64,000 nucleotides of DNA from Candidatus Villigracilis affinis (GCA_016718275.1 JADKEA010000011.1:62001-126000); one strand, 5' to 3'. Positions 41,214-49,982 are shown, counted from the stretch's first letter. Notes: a model not told the origin generated them from the sequence alone. Made by a program: numbers and translations.

Positions 41214-41891
41214 ATGGTTTTACGCGAACGTATCTCCCCTGAACTCTCTGAATTTCTGCGCTATTTGGCTTCACATGAAGAAGCTGAAGGCAGTCTGCCC
41301 TCGTTAAACGACCTAAGCCGTGAACTTGGTATCAGCCTGGCAGGGTTGCGTGAGCAACTTGAGGTGGCACGCGCACTTGGTTTGGTCGAAGTCCGCCCTC
41401 GTACTGGAACGAGACGACTGGCATACTCATTTGCACCCGCTGTGATGAAAAGCCTCGCGTACGCATTGACCCTCGACCAAAGCAACTTCGAAAAATATTC
41501 GGAACTGCGAAACCACATCGAAACCGCCTACTGGGATGAAGCAGTTGCCCTGCTAACCGAAGAAGACAAACTTGAATTAAAGAACATTGTTGCACGCGCG
41601 CTGGAAAAACTGCATGGAAAGCAGGTACAGGTTCCGCACGAGGAGCATCGCAAATTACATTTGCTCATTTACAGCCGTCTCAACAATCCCTTTGTCACTG
41701 GTTTGCTGGAAGCCTATTGGAATGCGTACGAAGCCGTCGGTCTAAACATGTATGCAGGCGGAATCGACTATCTCGAAGAAGTTTGGGGCTATCACAAGAC
41801 CATGGTTCAAAGTATTTGCAATGGAAATTACGCGGCGGGGCGCAAAGCGCTGATCACACACATCGACCTGCTCGCCCATCGTCCGATATAA
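41214..41891 (+). CDS. GntR-family regulator with FCD-like ligand domain
   Basis: A 225-residue transcription factor. The N-terminal winged helix (LPSLNDLSRELGISLAGLREQLEVARALGLVEVRPRTGTRRL in segments) carries the GntR pattern. The helical C-terminal domain (from about residue 85) has FEKYSELRNHIETAYWDEAV and EEHRKLHLLIYSRLNNPFVTGLLEAYW plus HKTMVQSICNGN, with His residues positioned as in FCD metal-binding ligand sites. FadR/FCD regulators sense small carboxylates. The gene is 13 bp upstream of korA, so it probably controls that 2-oxoacid oxidoreductase operon and itself through the 20-bp palindrome before its start. Confidence 0.85.
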   Translation: MVLRERISPELSEFLRYLASHEEAEGSLPSLNDLSRELGISLAGLREQLEVARALGLVEVRPRTGTRRLAYSFAPAVMKSLAYALTLDQSNFEKYSELRNHIETAYWDEAVALLTEEDKLELKNIVARALEKLHGKQVQVPHEEHRKLHLLIYSRLNNPFVTGLLEAYWNAYEAVGLNMYAGGIDYLEEVWGYHKTMVQSICNGNYAAGRKALITHIDLLAHRPI

Positions 41892-41904
41892 ACTAAGGAG
41901 TCAC

Positions 41905-43842
41905 ATGAATAAGATCATCAACGATTTTTCCATAACAGTTGGCACAGTGAACGGTTCCGGCAGTTCCACAGCCAACAACACCATCCTGCGCTCCATCTTC
42001 AAGATGGGAATTCCAGTCTCCGGCAAGAACCTCTTCCCTTCCAACATTCAAGGTCTGCCAACCTGGTATACCATTCGCGCCAATAAGGATGGATTTATCG
42101 CACACCACGAACAACGTGACATCGTCATTGCGATGAACCCCAACTCGTTCGTACGTGACCTGGCGTCTGTTGCTCCCGGCGGGGCATTTTTCTACGCTGA
42201 CGAAATCAAGCAGCCCATCACCCGCACCGACATTGCCATTTATCCCATGCCGGTGAAAGCCATCGTGAAGAACGATCCAAACGTACCCACCGATTTCCGC
42301 GATCTCGTGGGAAATATGGTTTACGTCGGCATTCTTGCGCAAATGATCAATCTTGACATGGATAAGATCCTCGCCGCGCTGACCTTCCACTTCAAAGGCA
42401 AGCAGAAACCCATCGACATGAACTACGGCGCAGTCAAAGCTGGCGCAGAATGGGCAAAGGGCAATCTCGAAAAGAAGGATCCTTATTATGTCGAGGCGAT
42501 GAATAAGACCGAAGGCATGATCATGGCGGATGGAAATACCGCCGCCGCGCTCGGTTCCATTTTTGGCGGCGTGCAATTTGCGGCTTGGTATCCCATCACC
42601 CCTGCAACCTCTCTCGCAGAATCGCTGAACGACTACCTGCCCCAACTTCGCAAGCGTGAAGACGGCAAGCACACCTATGCCGTTGTTCAGGCGGAAGATG
42701 AACTCGCCGCACTGGGCATGACCGTCGGTGCAGGCTGGGCAGGGTTACGCTCCATGACTTCCACTTCCGGGCCTGGCCTCTCCCTAATGACCGAGTTTGC
42801 AGGTCTCGCCTACTATGCAGAAACCCCCGTCGTCATCTGGGATGTGCAGCGCATCGGACCAAGCACCGGTCTACCAACACGCACTTCACAGGGCGACCTG
42901 ACCTTTACCCATTTCATCGGCCACGGCGACTCACACTCTGTGATTCTGCTGCCTGGCGATGTATTCGAATGCTTTGAATTCGGCTGGCGCGCATTTGACG
43001 TTGCCGAACGCATTCAGACCCCTGTGTTCGTTCTAAGCGATCTGGATATGGGCATGAATCAATGGATGAGCAAACCCTTTGAATATCCCGAAACGCCAAT
43101 GGATCGCGGCAAGGTCTTGTTCGAAAAAGATATCGAGGAACTCAAAGGCAATTGGGGACGCTACCTCGACAAGGACGGAGATGGAATCGGTTATCGCACC
43201 TTCCCCGGCAACAAGCATCCCTTAAGCTCCTACTTCACCCGCGGCACAGGTCACGACGAGTATGCCAAATACACTGAAGAAGCAGACATGTATTTGAAGA
43301 ACATGGACCGCCTGAAGAGGAAGCATGAAACCGCCAAACAATACGTCCCCGCTCCTGTGCTTCGCTCCATGAAGGGTGCGACGGTTGGCATCATTGCGTT
43401 CGGTTCGACCGAAGCGGCTGTTATCGAAGCCCAGTATCAACTGGACAAAGATCATGGCATCAAGACTGATTTCCTACGTATACGCGCTTTGCCCTTCACA
43501 AAGGAAGTGGATGCGTTCCTCGCGAAATATGACCAGATCTTTATTGTGGAAATGAACCGTGATGGACAGATGAATCAGATCCTGTTGACCGAATATCCGC
43601 AGTTTGCACACAAGTTCAAGTCTGTAGCATTTGGTGATGGCATGCCTGCTTCTGCCAAATGGGTCCGCGAGGGTATCCTTGCGAAATACACGAAGACTGG
43701 AACGCCGAAGAAAGCCGCAGTGGCGAAAACTGCGTCGAAGGCAAAAGCAGTTTCAGGGTCCAAAAAAGCAGCGGCCAAAAAGCCAGCAGTGAAGAAGCCT
43801 GTTGCCAAATCCAAGTCATCCGTGAAGTCAAAGCGGAAGTAA
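41905..43842 (+). CDS. korA: 2-oxoacid:ferredoxin oxidoreductase, fused gamma-alpha subunit
   Basis: A 645-residue subunit for oxidative decarboxylation of a 2-oxoacid (often 2-oxoglutarate) to its acyl-CoA with ferredoxin reduction. Residues 1 to about 190 are the gamma domain (TVGTVNGSGSSTANNTILRSIFKMG); from about 200 the alpha subunit pyrimidine-binding domain (TAAALGSIFGGVQFAAWYPITPATSLAESLND, GPGLSLMTEFAGLAYYAETPVVIWDVQR). The end is odd: the last 47 residues are Lys/Ala-rich, with 16 Lys, like a histone H1 tail. An AAGGAG ribosome site precedes the ATG. Substrate choice (2-oxoglutarate, pyruvate or branched chain) cannot be fixed by eye. Confidence 0.92.
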   Translation: MNKIINDFSITVGTVNGSGSSTANNTILRSIFKMGIPVSGKNLFPSNIQGLPTWYTIRANKDGFIAHHEQRDIVIAMNPNSFVRDLASVAPGGAFFYADEIKQPITRTDIAIYPMPVKAIVKNDPNVPTDFRDLVGNMVYVGILAQMINLDMDKILAALTFHFKGKQKPIDMNYGAVKAGAEWAKGNLEKKDPYYVEAMNKTEGMIMADGNTAAALGSIFGGVQFAAWYPITPATSLAESLNDYLPQLRKREDGKHTYAVVQAEDELAALGMTVGAGWAGLRSMTSTSGPGLSLMTEFAGLAYYAETPVVIWDVQRIGPSTGLPTRTSQGDLTFTHFIGHGDSHSVILLPGDVFECFEFGWRAFDVAERIQTPVFVLSDLDMGMNQWMSKPFEYPETPMDRGKVLFEKDIEELKGNWGRYLDKDGDGIGYRTFPGNKHPLSSYFTRGTGHDEYAKYTEEADMYLKNMDRLKRKHETAKQYVPAPVLRSMKGATVGIIAFGSTEAAVIEAQYQLDKDHGIKTDFLRIRALPFTKEVDAFLAKYDQIFIVEMNRDGQMNQILLTEYPQFAHKFKSVAFGDGMPASAKWVREGILAKYTKTGTPKKAAVAKTASKAKAVSGSKKAAAKKPAVKKPVAKSKSSVKSKRK

Positions 43843-43866
43843 TAACTTTATCAAGGAGCATATAAA

Positions 43867-44925
43867 ATGACAGAAGCTCTCCCCATGGCCGGCACACCTG
43901 CAACAAATGTCAACCTCGCTGGCTTATCCAAAAATGAATATCGCGGCAACCCGAGCACCCTGTGCCAGGGCTGCGGACATAACTCGATCTCCAACCAAAT
44001 CGTGACCGCGCTGTATGAAATGAACATCGTTCCCGAAGACGTGGTGAAATTCAGCGGTATTGGTTGTTCTTCGAAGTCACCGACTTACTTCCTGAACCGT
44101 TCCTTCGGTTTCAACAGCCTGCACGGACGCATGCCGTCCATTGCAACGGGCGCATTGTTTGGCGACCAGCAATTGAAGGGCATCGGCGTTTCTGGCGATG
44201 GCGACTCTGCCAGCATTGGCATGGGTCAATTCAAACACGTGATGCGCCGCAACGTGAACATGCTCTACATTGTCGAAAACAACGGCGTGTACGGCCTCAC
44301 CAAGGGCCAATTCTCCGCAACCGCTGAAAAAGGCCTGAGCCTGAAGAAGCAGGGCGAAAATCCCTACATGCCTGTGGATATCTGCATGGAAGCCCTTGTT
44401 TCCAATGCGACCTTCGTTGCCCGCTCCTTTGCTGGCAATCCCAAGCAGGTGAAGGAATTGCTCAAGGCGGCTCTCGCCCATGACGGTATCGCCGTGTTAG
44501 ATATCATCAGCCCATGCGTGACCTTCAATAATCAGGAAAACGCCTACCACTCCTATGCATGGGGCAAGGATCACGAAGAACCCCTGCATGAGATCTCCTA
44601 CATCGCCCCGCGCAATGAGATCATCCTTGAGCGTGAACTGGAAGATGGCGAAGTACGTGAAGTAGCCATGCACGATGGTTCGACCGTGATCTTGAAGAAT
44701 CTCGAAAAGGGATACAACCCCACTGACCGCTTCGAAGCCCTGCGTGTGATGGAAGAAGCAGGTCGCAACAACTGGTTGATCACCGGCCTTTTGTATGTGG
44801 ATACCACCAAGCCAAATCTCACTTCAATGTACAACCTTGTGGATACACCACTCAATCGCCTTACCGAAGCCGAGTTGAGACCCGATCGCTCGATGATCGA
44901 CAAGGTCAATGCGTTGATGTTCTAA
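43867..44925 (+). CDS. korB: 2-oxoacid:ferredoxin oxidoreductase, beta subunit
   Basis: A 352-residue thiamine-diphosphate-binding partner of KorA. Cys in LCQGCGHNSIS and CSSKSPTYF can bind the proximal iron-sulfur cluster. The ThDP/Mg motif is GDGDSASIGMGQFKHVMRRN followed by NNGVYGLTKGQ. The GCSSKSPTYFLN segment and the YG(L)TKGQ loop match the two-subunit KorAB class. It follows korA by 24 bp with an AAGGAG ribosome site. In an anaerobe it links fermentation or a reductive or partial TCA cycle to ferredoxin. Confidence 0.94.
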   Translation: MTEALPMAGTPATNVNLAGLSKNEYRGNPSTLCQGCGHNSISNQIVTALYEMNIVPEDVVKFSGIGCSSKSPTYFLNRSFGFNSLHGRMPSIATGALFGDQQLKGIGVSGDGDSASIGMGQFKHVMRRNVNMLYIVENNGVYGLTKGQFSATAEKGLSLKKQGENPYMPVDICMEALVSNATFVARSFAGNPKQVKELLKAALAHDGIAVLDIISPCVTFNNQENAYHSYAWGKDHEEPLHEISYIAPRNEIILERELEDGEVREVAMHDGSTVILKNLEKGYNPTDRFEALRVMEEAGRNNWLITGLLYVDTTKPNLTSMYNLVDTPLNRLTEAELRPDRSMIDKVNALMF

Positions 44926-44949
44926 AACACTTACCCAGATCCCACCCTG

Positions 44950-44990
44950 CCCTCCCCCAAATCCAAAGAGCGGATTTGGGGGAGGGTTTA
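44950..44990 (+). terminator. Stem-loop terminator after korB
   Basis: CCCTCCCCCAAATCC (44950-44964) pairs perfectly with GGATTTGGGGGAGGG (44972-44986), followed by TTTAT. The strong GC stem with a repeat-like look may double as a dispersed palindrome. Confidence 0.75.
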
Positions 44991-45004
44991 TAAAATGAGA
45001 AAAT

Positions 45005-46330
45005 ATGACCGCAGAAACAACTAACGAAAAACTTGATTTCAAGCGCATCCTGCCTGTATTGGTGATCGTGCTGGTTGACCTGATGGGACTCTCCATCATT
45101 ATTCCCCTGCTGCCGTTGTATGCAGCACGTTTTGGGTCATCGCCGTTGGTGATCGGAATCTTGCAAGCCACCTACCCGATGATGCAGTTTTTAGGAGCAC
45201 CCATTCTCGGGCGTCTCTCAGACCGCTTCGGACGGAAGCCCATTCTGGTCGTGAGTCAGATCGGCACTTTAATCGGCTTCATCATGTTGGGGTTTGCAAA
45301 TTCTCTCCTGCTGTTATTCATCTCCCGCATTATTGATGGCCTCTCTGGCGCGAACATTTCCACGGCGCAGGCCGCCATTGCCGACAGCACCACTGAGAAA
45401 ACACGCACGCAGGGGCTGGGACTCGTCGGCGCGGCATTTGGCATCGGCTTCGTGCTTGGCCCCATCCTCGCGTTTATCGTATTGGCCGCCAGCGGACAAA
45501 ACTATCAAGCAGTCGCTTTCACCGCCGCATTCTTCTCGTTGACCTCAATCCTGCTGACCGTATTTTGGTTCAAAGAAACATACACAGAAGTTGAAAATCC
45601 AGAAGCTTCCCGCAAACGCCGCCCGTTTTCGTTCGGTGCATTACGTGAAGCACTCAGCCGCCCTGCCATCGGCTTCCTGCTCATTCTGATGTTCTTTTAT
45701 CAGATCGCGTTCGGTGGGTATGAACAACTTTTTTCATTATTCACACTCACCCGCCTCGGCATGGACGCGCGAGACACCTCAGGCTTGTTCGTGCTGGCGG
45801 GTTTGTTCATCATCGTAGTACAAGGCGGTCTCATCGGTAGATGGTCAAAACAAAAAGGCGACCGCTGGCTGGTATTGATGGGAATCGGCACACTTGCCAT
45901 CGGCTTGATCGGCACCGCCCTCACACCCGCCGTACCGATTCCCTGGTACGAGAAAGCCAAAGTGCTTGAAAGCATGGCAGGCCAGGGTGAGTTCCGCGTT
46001 TCGATTCAAAGCATCAACATCCAACTACCTGATGAATCCGCAAAAGGCTGGCTTGGAATCGCCTGGCTGCTTCTCGCAAGTTTCCCAGCCGCATTAGGAG
46101 GCGGCGTTTTGCAGCCTGCTGTCAACAGCCTTATTACGAAAGCCTCAGATAAAAGCGAAGTTGGTGGAATGCTCGGCGCATCCTCCGCAGCATATAGCGC
46201 GGCCAACGCCATCGCACCACTTTTTTATGGAGCGCTGTTCCAATGGTTCGGCGGACCCGTCCCATTCTTTGCGGGCGGCCTCATCCTCGCCATCATGTGG
46301 CTGTTCGCGCCCAGGGTAGTAAAGGCCTAA
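45005..46330 (+). CDS. MFS transporter, DHA1/TetA-like
   Basis: A 441-residue integral membrane protein with 12 predicted helices. The N-terminal half has VDLMGLSIIIPLLPLYAARFGSSPLVIGILQATYPMMQFLGAPILGRLSDRFGRKPIL in segments, including the MFS signature GRLSDRFGRKP between helices 2 and 3. A longer cytoplasmic or external loop before helix 10 (YEKAKVLESMAGQGEFRVSIQSINIQLPDESAKG) is unusual. DHA1 members export drugs or metabolites by proton antiport; the substrate is unknown. It starts 14 bp beyond the kor terminator region, with no clear ribosome site. Confidence 0.88.
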   Translation: MTAETTNEKLDFKRILPVLVIVLVDLMGLSIIIPLLPLYAARFGSSPLVIGILQATYPMMQFLGAPILGRLSDRFGRKPILVVSQIGTLIGFIMLGFANSLLLLFISRIIDGLSGANISTAQAAIADSTTEKTRTQGLGLVGAAFGIGFVLGPILAFIVLAASGQNYQAVAFTAAFFSLTSILLTVFWFKETYTEVENPEASRKRRPFSFGALREALSRPAIGFLLILMFFYQIAFGGYEQLFSLFTLTRLGMDARDTSGLFVLAGLFIIVVQGGLIGRWSKQKGDRWLVLMGIGTLAIGLIGTALTPAVPIPWYEKAKVLESMAGQGEFRVSIQSINIQLPDESAKGWLGIAWLLLASFPAALGGGVLQPAVNSLITKASDKSEVGGMLGASSAAYSAANAIAPLFYGALFQWFGGPVPFFAGGLILAIMWLFAPRVVKA

Positions 46331-46332
46331 TC

Positions 46333-46367
46333 ATCGTAGGGACACGGCGCCGCGGTGTCCCTACGAT
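46333..46367. repeat. Perfect inverted repeat before arfB
   Basis: ATCGTAGGGACAC pairs perfectly with GTGTCCCTACGAT around a GC-rich centre. The right arm abuts the TATAAT of arfB (46367-46372). It has the look of a dispersed palindrome and lacks a T run. Confidence 0.75.
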
Positions 46368-46372
46368 ATAAT
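46367..46372 (+). promoter_or_regulatory. -10 box of arfB, probably leaderless
   Basis: TATAAT ends 8 nt before ATG 46381. The -35 region falls inside the inverted repeat and has no consensus. Confidence 0.45.
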
Positions 46373-46380
46373 TCGGGGAA

Positions 46381-46778
46381 ATGAAAAATCTAGACTCGGA
46401 AATCTCACTGGAATACATTCGCGCATCCGGCCCCGGTGGGCAGAACGTGAACAAGGTCGCGACGGCGGTCCAATTGCGCTTTGACATCACCAACTCCCCT
46501 CTCTCGCTTCTGACGTAAAAGGGAGGCTGATTCGGCTTTCTGGGAGTCGAGTCACCGCTGACGGAGTGCTCATCATCGAAGCGAAGAAATATCGCACGCA
46601 GGAACAAAACCGCGAAGACGCGATCCAGCGGTTTTACGAGTTGGTGACAAAAGCAAGCGAAAGACCGAAGGTACGCCACAAAACAAAGCCGACGAAGGCA
46701 TCGAAAGAAGAAAGGCTGAAAGAAAAAAAGAGTCGGGGAACTATCAAAAAGATTCGACGAGACAAAGCCTACGACTGA
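46381..46778 (+). pseudogene. arfB: Peptidyl-tRNA hydrolase ArfB (release-factor-like), one frame break
   Basis: ArfB (YaeJ) rescues ribosomes stalled without a stop codon by hydrolysing peptidyl-tRNA. The N-terminal part reads LEYIRASGPGGQNVNKVATAVQLRFDI, with the GGQ catalytic motif and the context typical of ArfB. The frame breaks after about 45 residues. The rest reads GRLIRLSGSRVTADGVLIIEAKKYRTQEQNREDA and ends in a basic tail (KPTKASKEERLKEKKSRGTIKKIRRDKAYD in segments). Adding one C to the CCCC run near 46497 restores NSPSLASDVKGRLIRL. The corrected length is about 132 residues, normal. Error in a homopolymer is likely. Confidence 0.88.
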
Positions 46779-46784
46779 GCCGCC

Positions 46785-47186
46785 ATGTCGCCATCCATTG
46801 CCCATGTCACCTACCTTGTGCGCGATTACGATGAAGCCATTGCATTCTTCACCGAAAAGTTGAATTTCACCCTGCTCGAGGATACACTTCTCAGCGATAA
46901 AAAACGCTGGGTGCTGGTTGCTCCGCAAGGCGGAAACGGTTCTGCGCTGCTTTTGGCCAAAGCGGACTCTCCTGAACAATCCCAGCACATCGGCAATCAA
47001 ACAGGCGGCAGGGTCGCTTTCTTCCTCCACACCGATGATTTCCAGCGCGACCATCAATACATGCTATCGAAAGGCGTGCAATTCGCCGAAGCCCCACGCC
47101 ACGAGCCTTATGGAATCGTAGCGGTATTCGTTGACCTTTACGGAAACAAGTGGGACTTGCTTGAGTTAAAAACAAGAAGTTTGTAG
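46785..47186 (+). CDS. VOC/glyoxalase-family protein
   Basis: A 133-residue single-module vicinal-oxygen-chelate protein. It begins PSIAHVTYLVRDYDEAIAFFTEKLNFTLLEDTLL and ends VAVFVDLYGNKWDLLEL, the paired beta-alpha-beta-beta-beta units of the fold. His6 (AHVTY) and Glu at the end (LLELK) match metal-ligand positions. The family includes glyoxalase I, dioxygenases and antibiotic-resistance proteins; the substrate is unknown. It starts 6 bp after the stop of arfB. Confidence 0.85.
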   Translation: MSPSIAHVTYLVRDYDEAIAFFTEKLNFTLLEDTLLSDKKRWVLVAPQGGNGSALLLAKADSPEQSQHIGNQTGGRVAFFLHTDDFQRDHQYMLSKGVQFAEAPRHEPYGIVAVFVDLYGNKWDLLELKTRSL

Positions 47187-47261
47187 CATAATTTATTGGA
47201 AAACAAAGCGTATTTTCTTCCTCCGCTGCTAAATCAAATCACATTTCATAAAAAGGGAACT

Positions 47262-47804
47262 ATGGAAAATCAGCTAAAACAATACAGCGCATGGGACATT
47301 GACGAGTTAATTCACAATCTGGATTCCGAAAAATCAACGATTCGATGTAACGCTGCCCGCTCTCTCGGTGAATTAAAACACCCAAAAGCAGTTGATGCGT
47401 TAATTCGGAAAATCAACCATATGGACAAAAACACAAAAAACGCAGTCATCGAAGCACTGGGCAACTTAGGTGACAAACGGGCTGTAGAACCATTGGCAAA
47501 AGCATTAAAAGGTGAAAATTTTGAAACACTCGAATTGATCAAGACGGCCCTTTCCAAGCTAGATTCAGCAGATGTAGCATCTAAAGAATTGATGAAGAGA
47601 AATCTAACCAGAGGGGCGTCGACATTGAGCAGGCCGGGGGTATTAAAAATGATCATCGGTGGTGGAATAACCACATTGGGAATCATTGCCTCATTATTGA
47701 GTTTCATCTCCAGCGGCGAGCCAAAACTGTCTTTATGGAATGGCTTGATCGGTCTGGGATTGCCAATATTCATACGCGGCTGGCTTGAGTTTTACAGTAA
47801 TTAA
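47262..47804 (+). CDS. HEAT-repeat protein with C-terminal membrane hairpin
   Basis: A 180-residue protein. After a short lead, it has three PBS/HEAT-like repeats (IRCNAARSLGELKHPKAVDALIRKI, TKNAVIEALGNLGDKRAVEPLAKAL, then a degenerate third), followed by a basic linker and two hydrophobic segments at the C terminus (KMIIGGGITTLGIIASLLSFI and LWNGLIGLGLPIFIRGWLEF). The helical repeats would face the cytoplasm for protein contacts. The start at 47262 has an AAAAGGGA ribosome site; an upstream TTG at 47196 would add 22 residues. More AT-rich than its neighbours. Confidence 0.8.
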   Translation: MENQLKQYSAWDIDELIHNLDSEKSTIRCNAARSLGELKHPKAVDALIRKINHMDKNTKNAVIEALGNLGDKRAVEPLAKALKGENFETLELIKTALSKLDSADVASKELMKRNLTRGASTLSRPGVLKMIIGGGITTLGIIASLLSFISSGEPKLSLWNGLIGLGLPIFIRGWLEFYSN

Positions 47805-47836
47805 CCAAGTCCGTCTCTACTCATAAAGAGATAACT

Positions 47837-48634
47837 GTGAACTTTTCCTTCATCCAAATCACAGACCACCATCTGACCACCACCGAAAGCGAATTTCTGC
47901 GAGGCTTCTCAACCAGGCACGCTCTACGCACTGTCTTGCGGCACATTGCTCAAAATGCGGCGGATCACGTTGATTTTATTTTCTCCACCGGAGACCTCGT
48001 GGATGTCCCAACTGAAGCCTCCTATCAAGCTTCCCTTGATCTGCTCGGCGCGCGAAACGATTTATCTGAAATTCCAGGCCCCATCCACATCTCAGTGGAG
48101 GGACTGCAAAATTTCCCCATGTTCGTACTCCCAGGCAATCATGATGACCGTACGCATTTCTACAAGTACCTGTTTCCCAAAAGCCCATCAGCACCGATCA
48201 TGAACACAGTTTTTGTTCACAAAGGCATCCAATTTATCTGCCTCGATTGGGGGCCGCACACGAAAGCGACAGCCCATTCTGAAATGCTGGAATTCCTCAC
48301 CCACTCATTAAAAACGGACTTGCCGTCCATTATTATGATGCATCACCAGTTGGTAAAACTGGGAAGCAAATGGCTGGACGATTTCATTGCAGATGATGTG
48401 TCTCGTTTCTGGGAGGTCATTGCTGGGAAACCCGTGCTCGGTATCTTTTGCGGGCATGTCCATGCTACGTATGAAAGTGTCGTGAACGGAATTCCCGTTT
48501 TTGGTCTGCGCTCCACGGCTCCCCAATTCGTTTTGCAGGACGAGCCACTGGCCTGTCTTTTGCCGCCTCATTATCGGTTAGTCACGATTCAAAACGGCAC
48601 GCTGTCAACTCGAATTTTCGAAGTGCCTCTATAA
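47837..48634 (+). CDS. Calcineurin-like metallophosphoesterase (CpdA-like)
   Basis: A 265-residue dinuclear metallophosphoesterase. Metal motifs in order: FIQITDHHL (D-x-H), STGDLVD (GD-x-x-D), LPGNHDDR (GNHD), MMHHQLV (His), and FCGHVHATYE (GHxH). CpdA-type members hydrolyse cyclic nucleotides; the broader class III family includes other phosphodiesterases. The start is GTG 47837, with a weak upstream purine tract. The gene is 32 bp after the HEAT-repeat gene. Confidence 0.9.
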   Translation: MNFSFIQITDHHLTTTESEFLRGFSTRHALRTVLRHIAQNAADHVDFIFSTGDLVDVPTEASYQASLDLLGARNDLSEIPGPIHISVEGLQNFPMFVLPGNHDDRTHFYKYLFPKSPSAPIMNTVFVHKGIQFICLDWGPHTKATAHSEMLEFLTHSLKTDLPSIIMMHHQLVKLGSKWLDDFIADDVSRFWEVIAGKPVLGIFCGHVHATYESVVNGIPVFGLRSTAPQFVLQDEPLACLLPPHYRLVTIQNGTLSTRIFEVPL

Positions 48635-48662
48635 ATCAAACACTCTTCAAGGAGAAATTCAT

Positions 48663-49061
48663 ATGGCTGACACTGGAAAGGATTTCATCAAAGCCGCGAA
48701 GAAAGCGGACCTCGATACCCTTAAAGCATTGCTCAAAGCTGACAAGTCCCTACTCAACGCAAGGGATACCGACGGGTCAACCGCGCTGCATTGCGCGACC
48801 TGGAAGGGCCATCGTGAGGTCGTCGCGTTTCTGCTCAAGGCTGGGGCGGATATCTATGCACAAAACACCAACGACCATTGGGGCACAACGCCGCTCCACG
48901 CCGCTGCACACGCAAACCAGACGGCACTTGTTCAAATGCTCATCGAAGCAGGCGCGGATGTGAACGCGAAAGACATGAACGGAAAAACTCCCTTGTATCA
49001 CACCACATTTCACAAGGCAACAGCAGCGGCAAAAGTCCTCACACAACACGGGGCAAAGTAA
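48663..49061 (+). CDS. Ankyrin-repeat protein
   Basis: A 132-residue soluble protein made of about four ankyrin repeats: the second reads GSTALHCATWKGHREVVAFLLKAGADIYAQN, the third WGTTPLHAAAHANQTALVQMLIEAGADVNAKD, the last GKTPLYHTTFHKATAAAKVLTQHGA. It is a protein-interaction module with no enzyme part. A GGAG ribosome site precedes the ATG. The neighbours give no clue to its partner. Confidence 0.9.
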   Translation: MADTGKDFIKAAKKADLDTLKALLKADKSLLNARDTDGSTALHCATWKGHREVVAFLLKAGADIYAQNTNDHWGTTPLHAAAHANQTALVQMLIEAGADVNAKDMNGKTPLYHTTFHKATAAAKVLTQHGAK

Positions 49062-49078
49062 TTTATAGCGCAAAGAAC

Positions 49079-49813
49079 ATGATAACCACCATCGAAGAAC
49101 TCTCTCTAAATGCCTGGGCCTCGCTTCAAACTGTCCTTTATGACGGCTGGGTACTCCGCTTTGCCAATGGATACACCAAGCGGGCAAATTCAGTCAACCC
49201 GATCCATCCTTCGAGTCTGGATATTGAAGAGAAGATCCGCTTTTGTGAAAATCATTATCTAGACAGAAACTTGCCCGTGGTTTTTAAGCTCACTCCTACA
49301 GTCTATCCGAGCGATTTGGACGAAAAGCTGGCGGCAAATGGATATCGAAAAGAGTCGTCCACCAGCGTGCAGATCATGGACTTAATCGCTGCAGGAATAC
49401 AAGTTGATGATCAATTAGATCTTCGGGAAAGTCTGCCTGACGAATGGTTAGATGCCGTTTGTCGAATGAGTTCGGCTGCCGAAAAAAATCAGGGGACGCT
49501 TCGGGCGATCCTCAGCAACATCGTGCCGCGTCATTGTTTCGTATCGCTGCGATATGGGAGTGAAATCGTCGCCTGCGGGATGGGAGTCCTTCAGTCCGAA
49601 TATGTCGGGCTGTTCGATATCGTCACAGACCCCGCCTTTCGCGGACGCGGTTACGCCCGTCAAGTAGTGAATGGCATTTTGGCATGGGGCAAACAAAATA
49701 AGGCACAGCGGGCTTATCTACAAGTCGAGATCGGCAATACGCCAGCCCAGCATCTATATACCAAGCTTGGGTTTACGGAAAACTATCAGTATTGGTATCG
49801 GGTCAAGCCGTAG
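49079..49813 (+). CDS. GNAT N-acetyltransferase
   Basis: A 244-residue acetyltransferase. The N-terminal half (ELSLNAWASLQTVLYDGWVLRFANGYTKRANSVNPI) is the extra domain seen in a GNAT subfamily. The C-terminal half carries the acetyl-CoA fold: GLFDIVTDPAFRGRGYARQVVNGILAWGKQN, then AYLQVEIGNTPAQHLYTKLGF. The start at 49079 is chosen because it begins this conserved N-domain; the longer open frame overlaps the ankyrin gene. The substrate is unknown. Confidence 0.88.
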   Translation: MITTIEELSLNAWASLQTVLYDGWVLRFANGYTKRANSVNPIHPSSLDIEEKIRFCENHYLDRNLPVVFKLTPTVYPSDLDEKLAANGYRKESSTSVQIMDLIAAGIQVDDQLDLRESLPDEWLDAVCRMSSAAEKNQGTLRAILSNIVPRHCFVSLRYGSEIVACGMGVLQSEYVGLFDIVTDPAFRGRGYARQVVNGILAWGKQNKAQRAYLQVEIGNTPAQHLYTKLGFTENYQYWYRVKP

Positions 49814-49908
49814 ACACCTACACCTGTCAAAATAGGGAAATGTCAAATAATGAGAGCTTGGTCATTGTGTTTTTTTGGGGGAAGATATTCCAAATGATGG
49901 GTGTAATG

Positions 49909-49914
49909 TATAAT
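49909..49914 (+). promoter_or_regulatory. TATAAT box upstream of the HD-GYP sensor gene
   Basis: A consensus -10 lies about 68 nt upstream of ATG 49983. No good -35 was seen. The gap 49814-49982 holds nothing else that I recognise. Confidence 0.4.
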
Positions 49915-49982
49915 ACCGGCCTCTCGACAAATTCCCAATTTCATCATCCCAGTCAAATATCCTTCCGCAGATTCGCCGTTAA

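Noticed and set aside
46480..46530. Programmed frameshift in arfB, like the RF2 CTT-TGA site
   Set aside because: The sequence CTTCTGAC looks similar, but the frame change needed here is of the other kind, no stimulatory site is present, and one C added to a CCCC run explains it simply.
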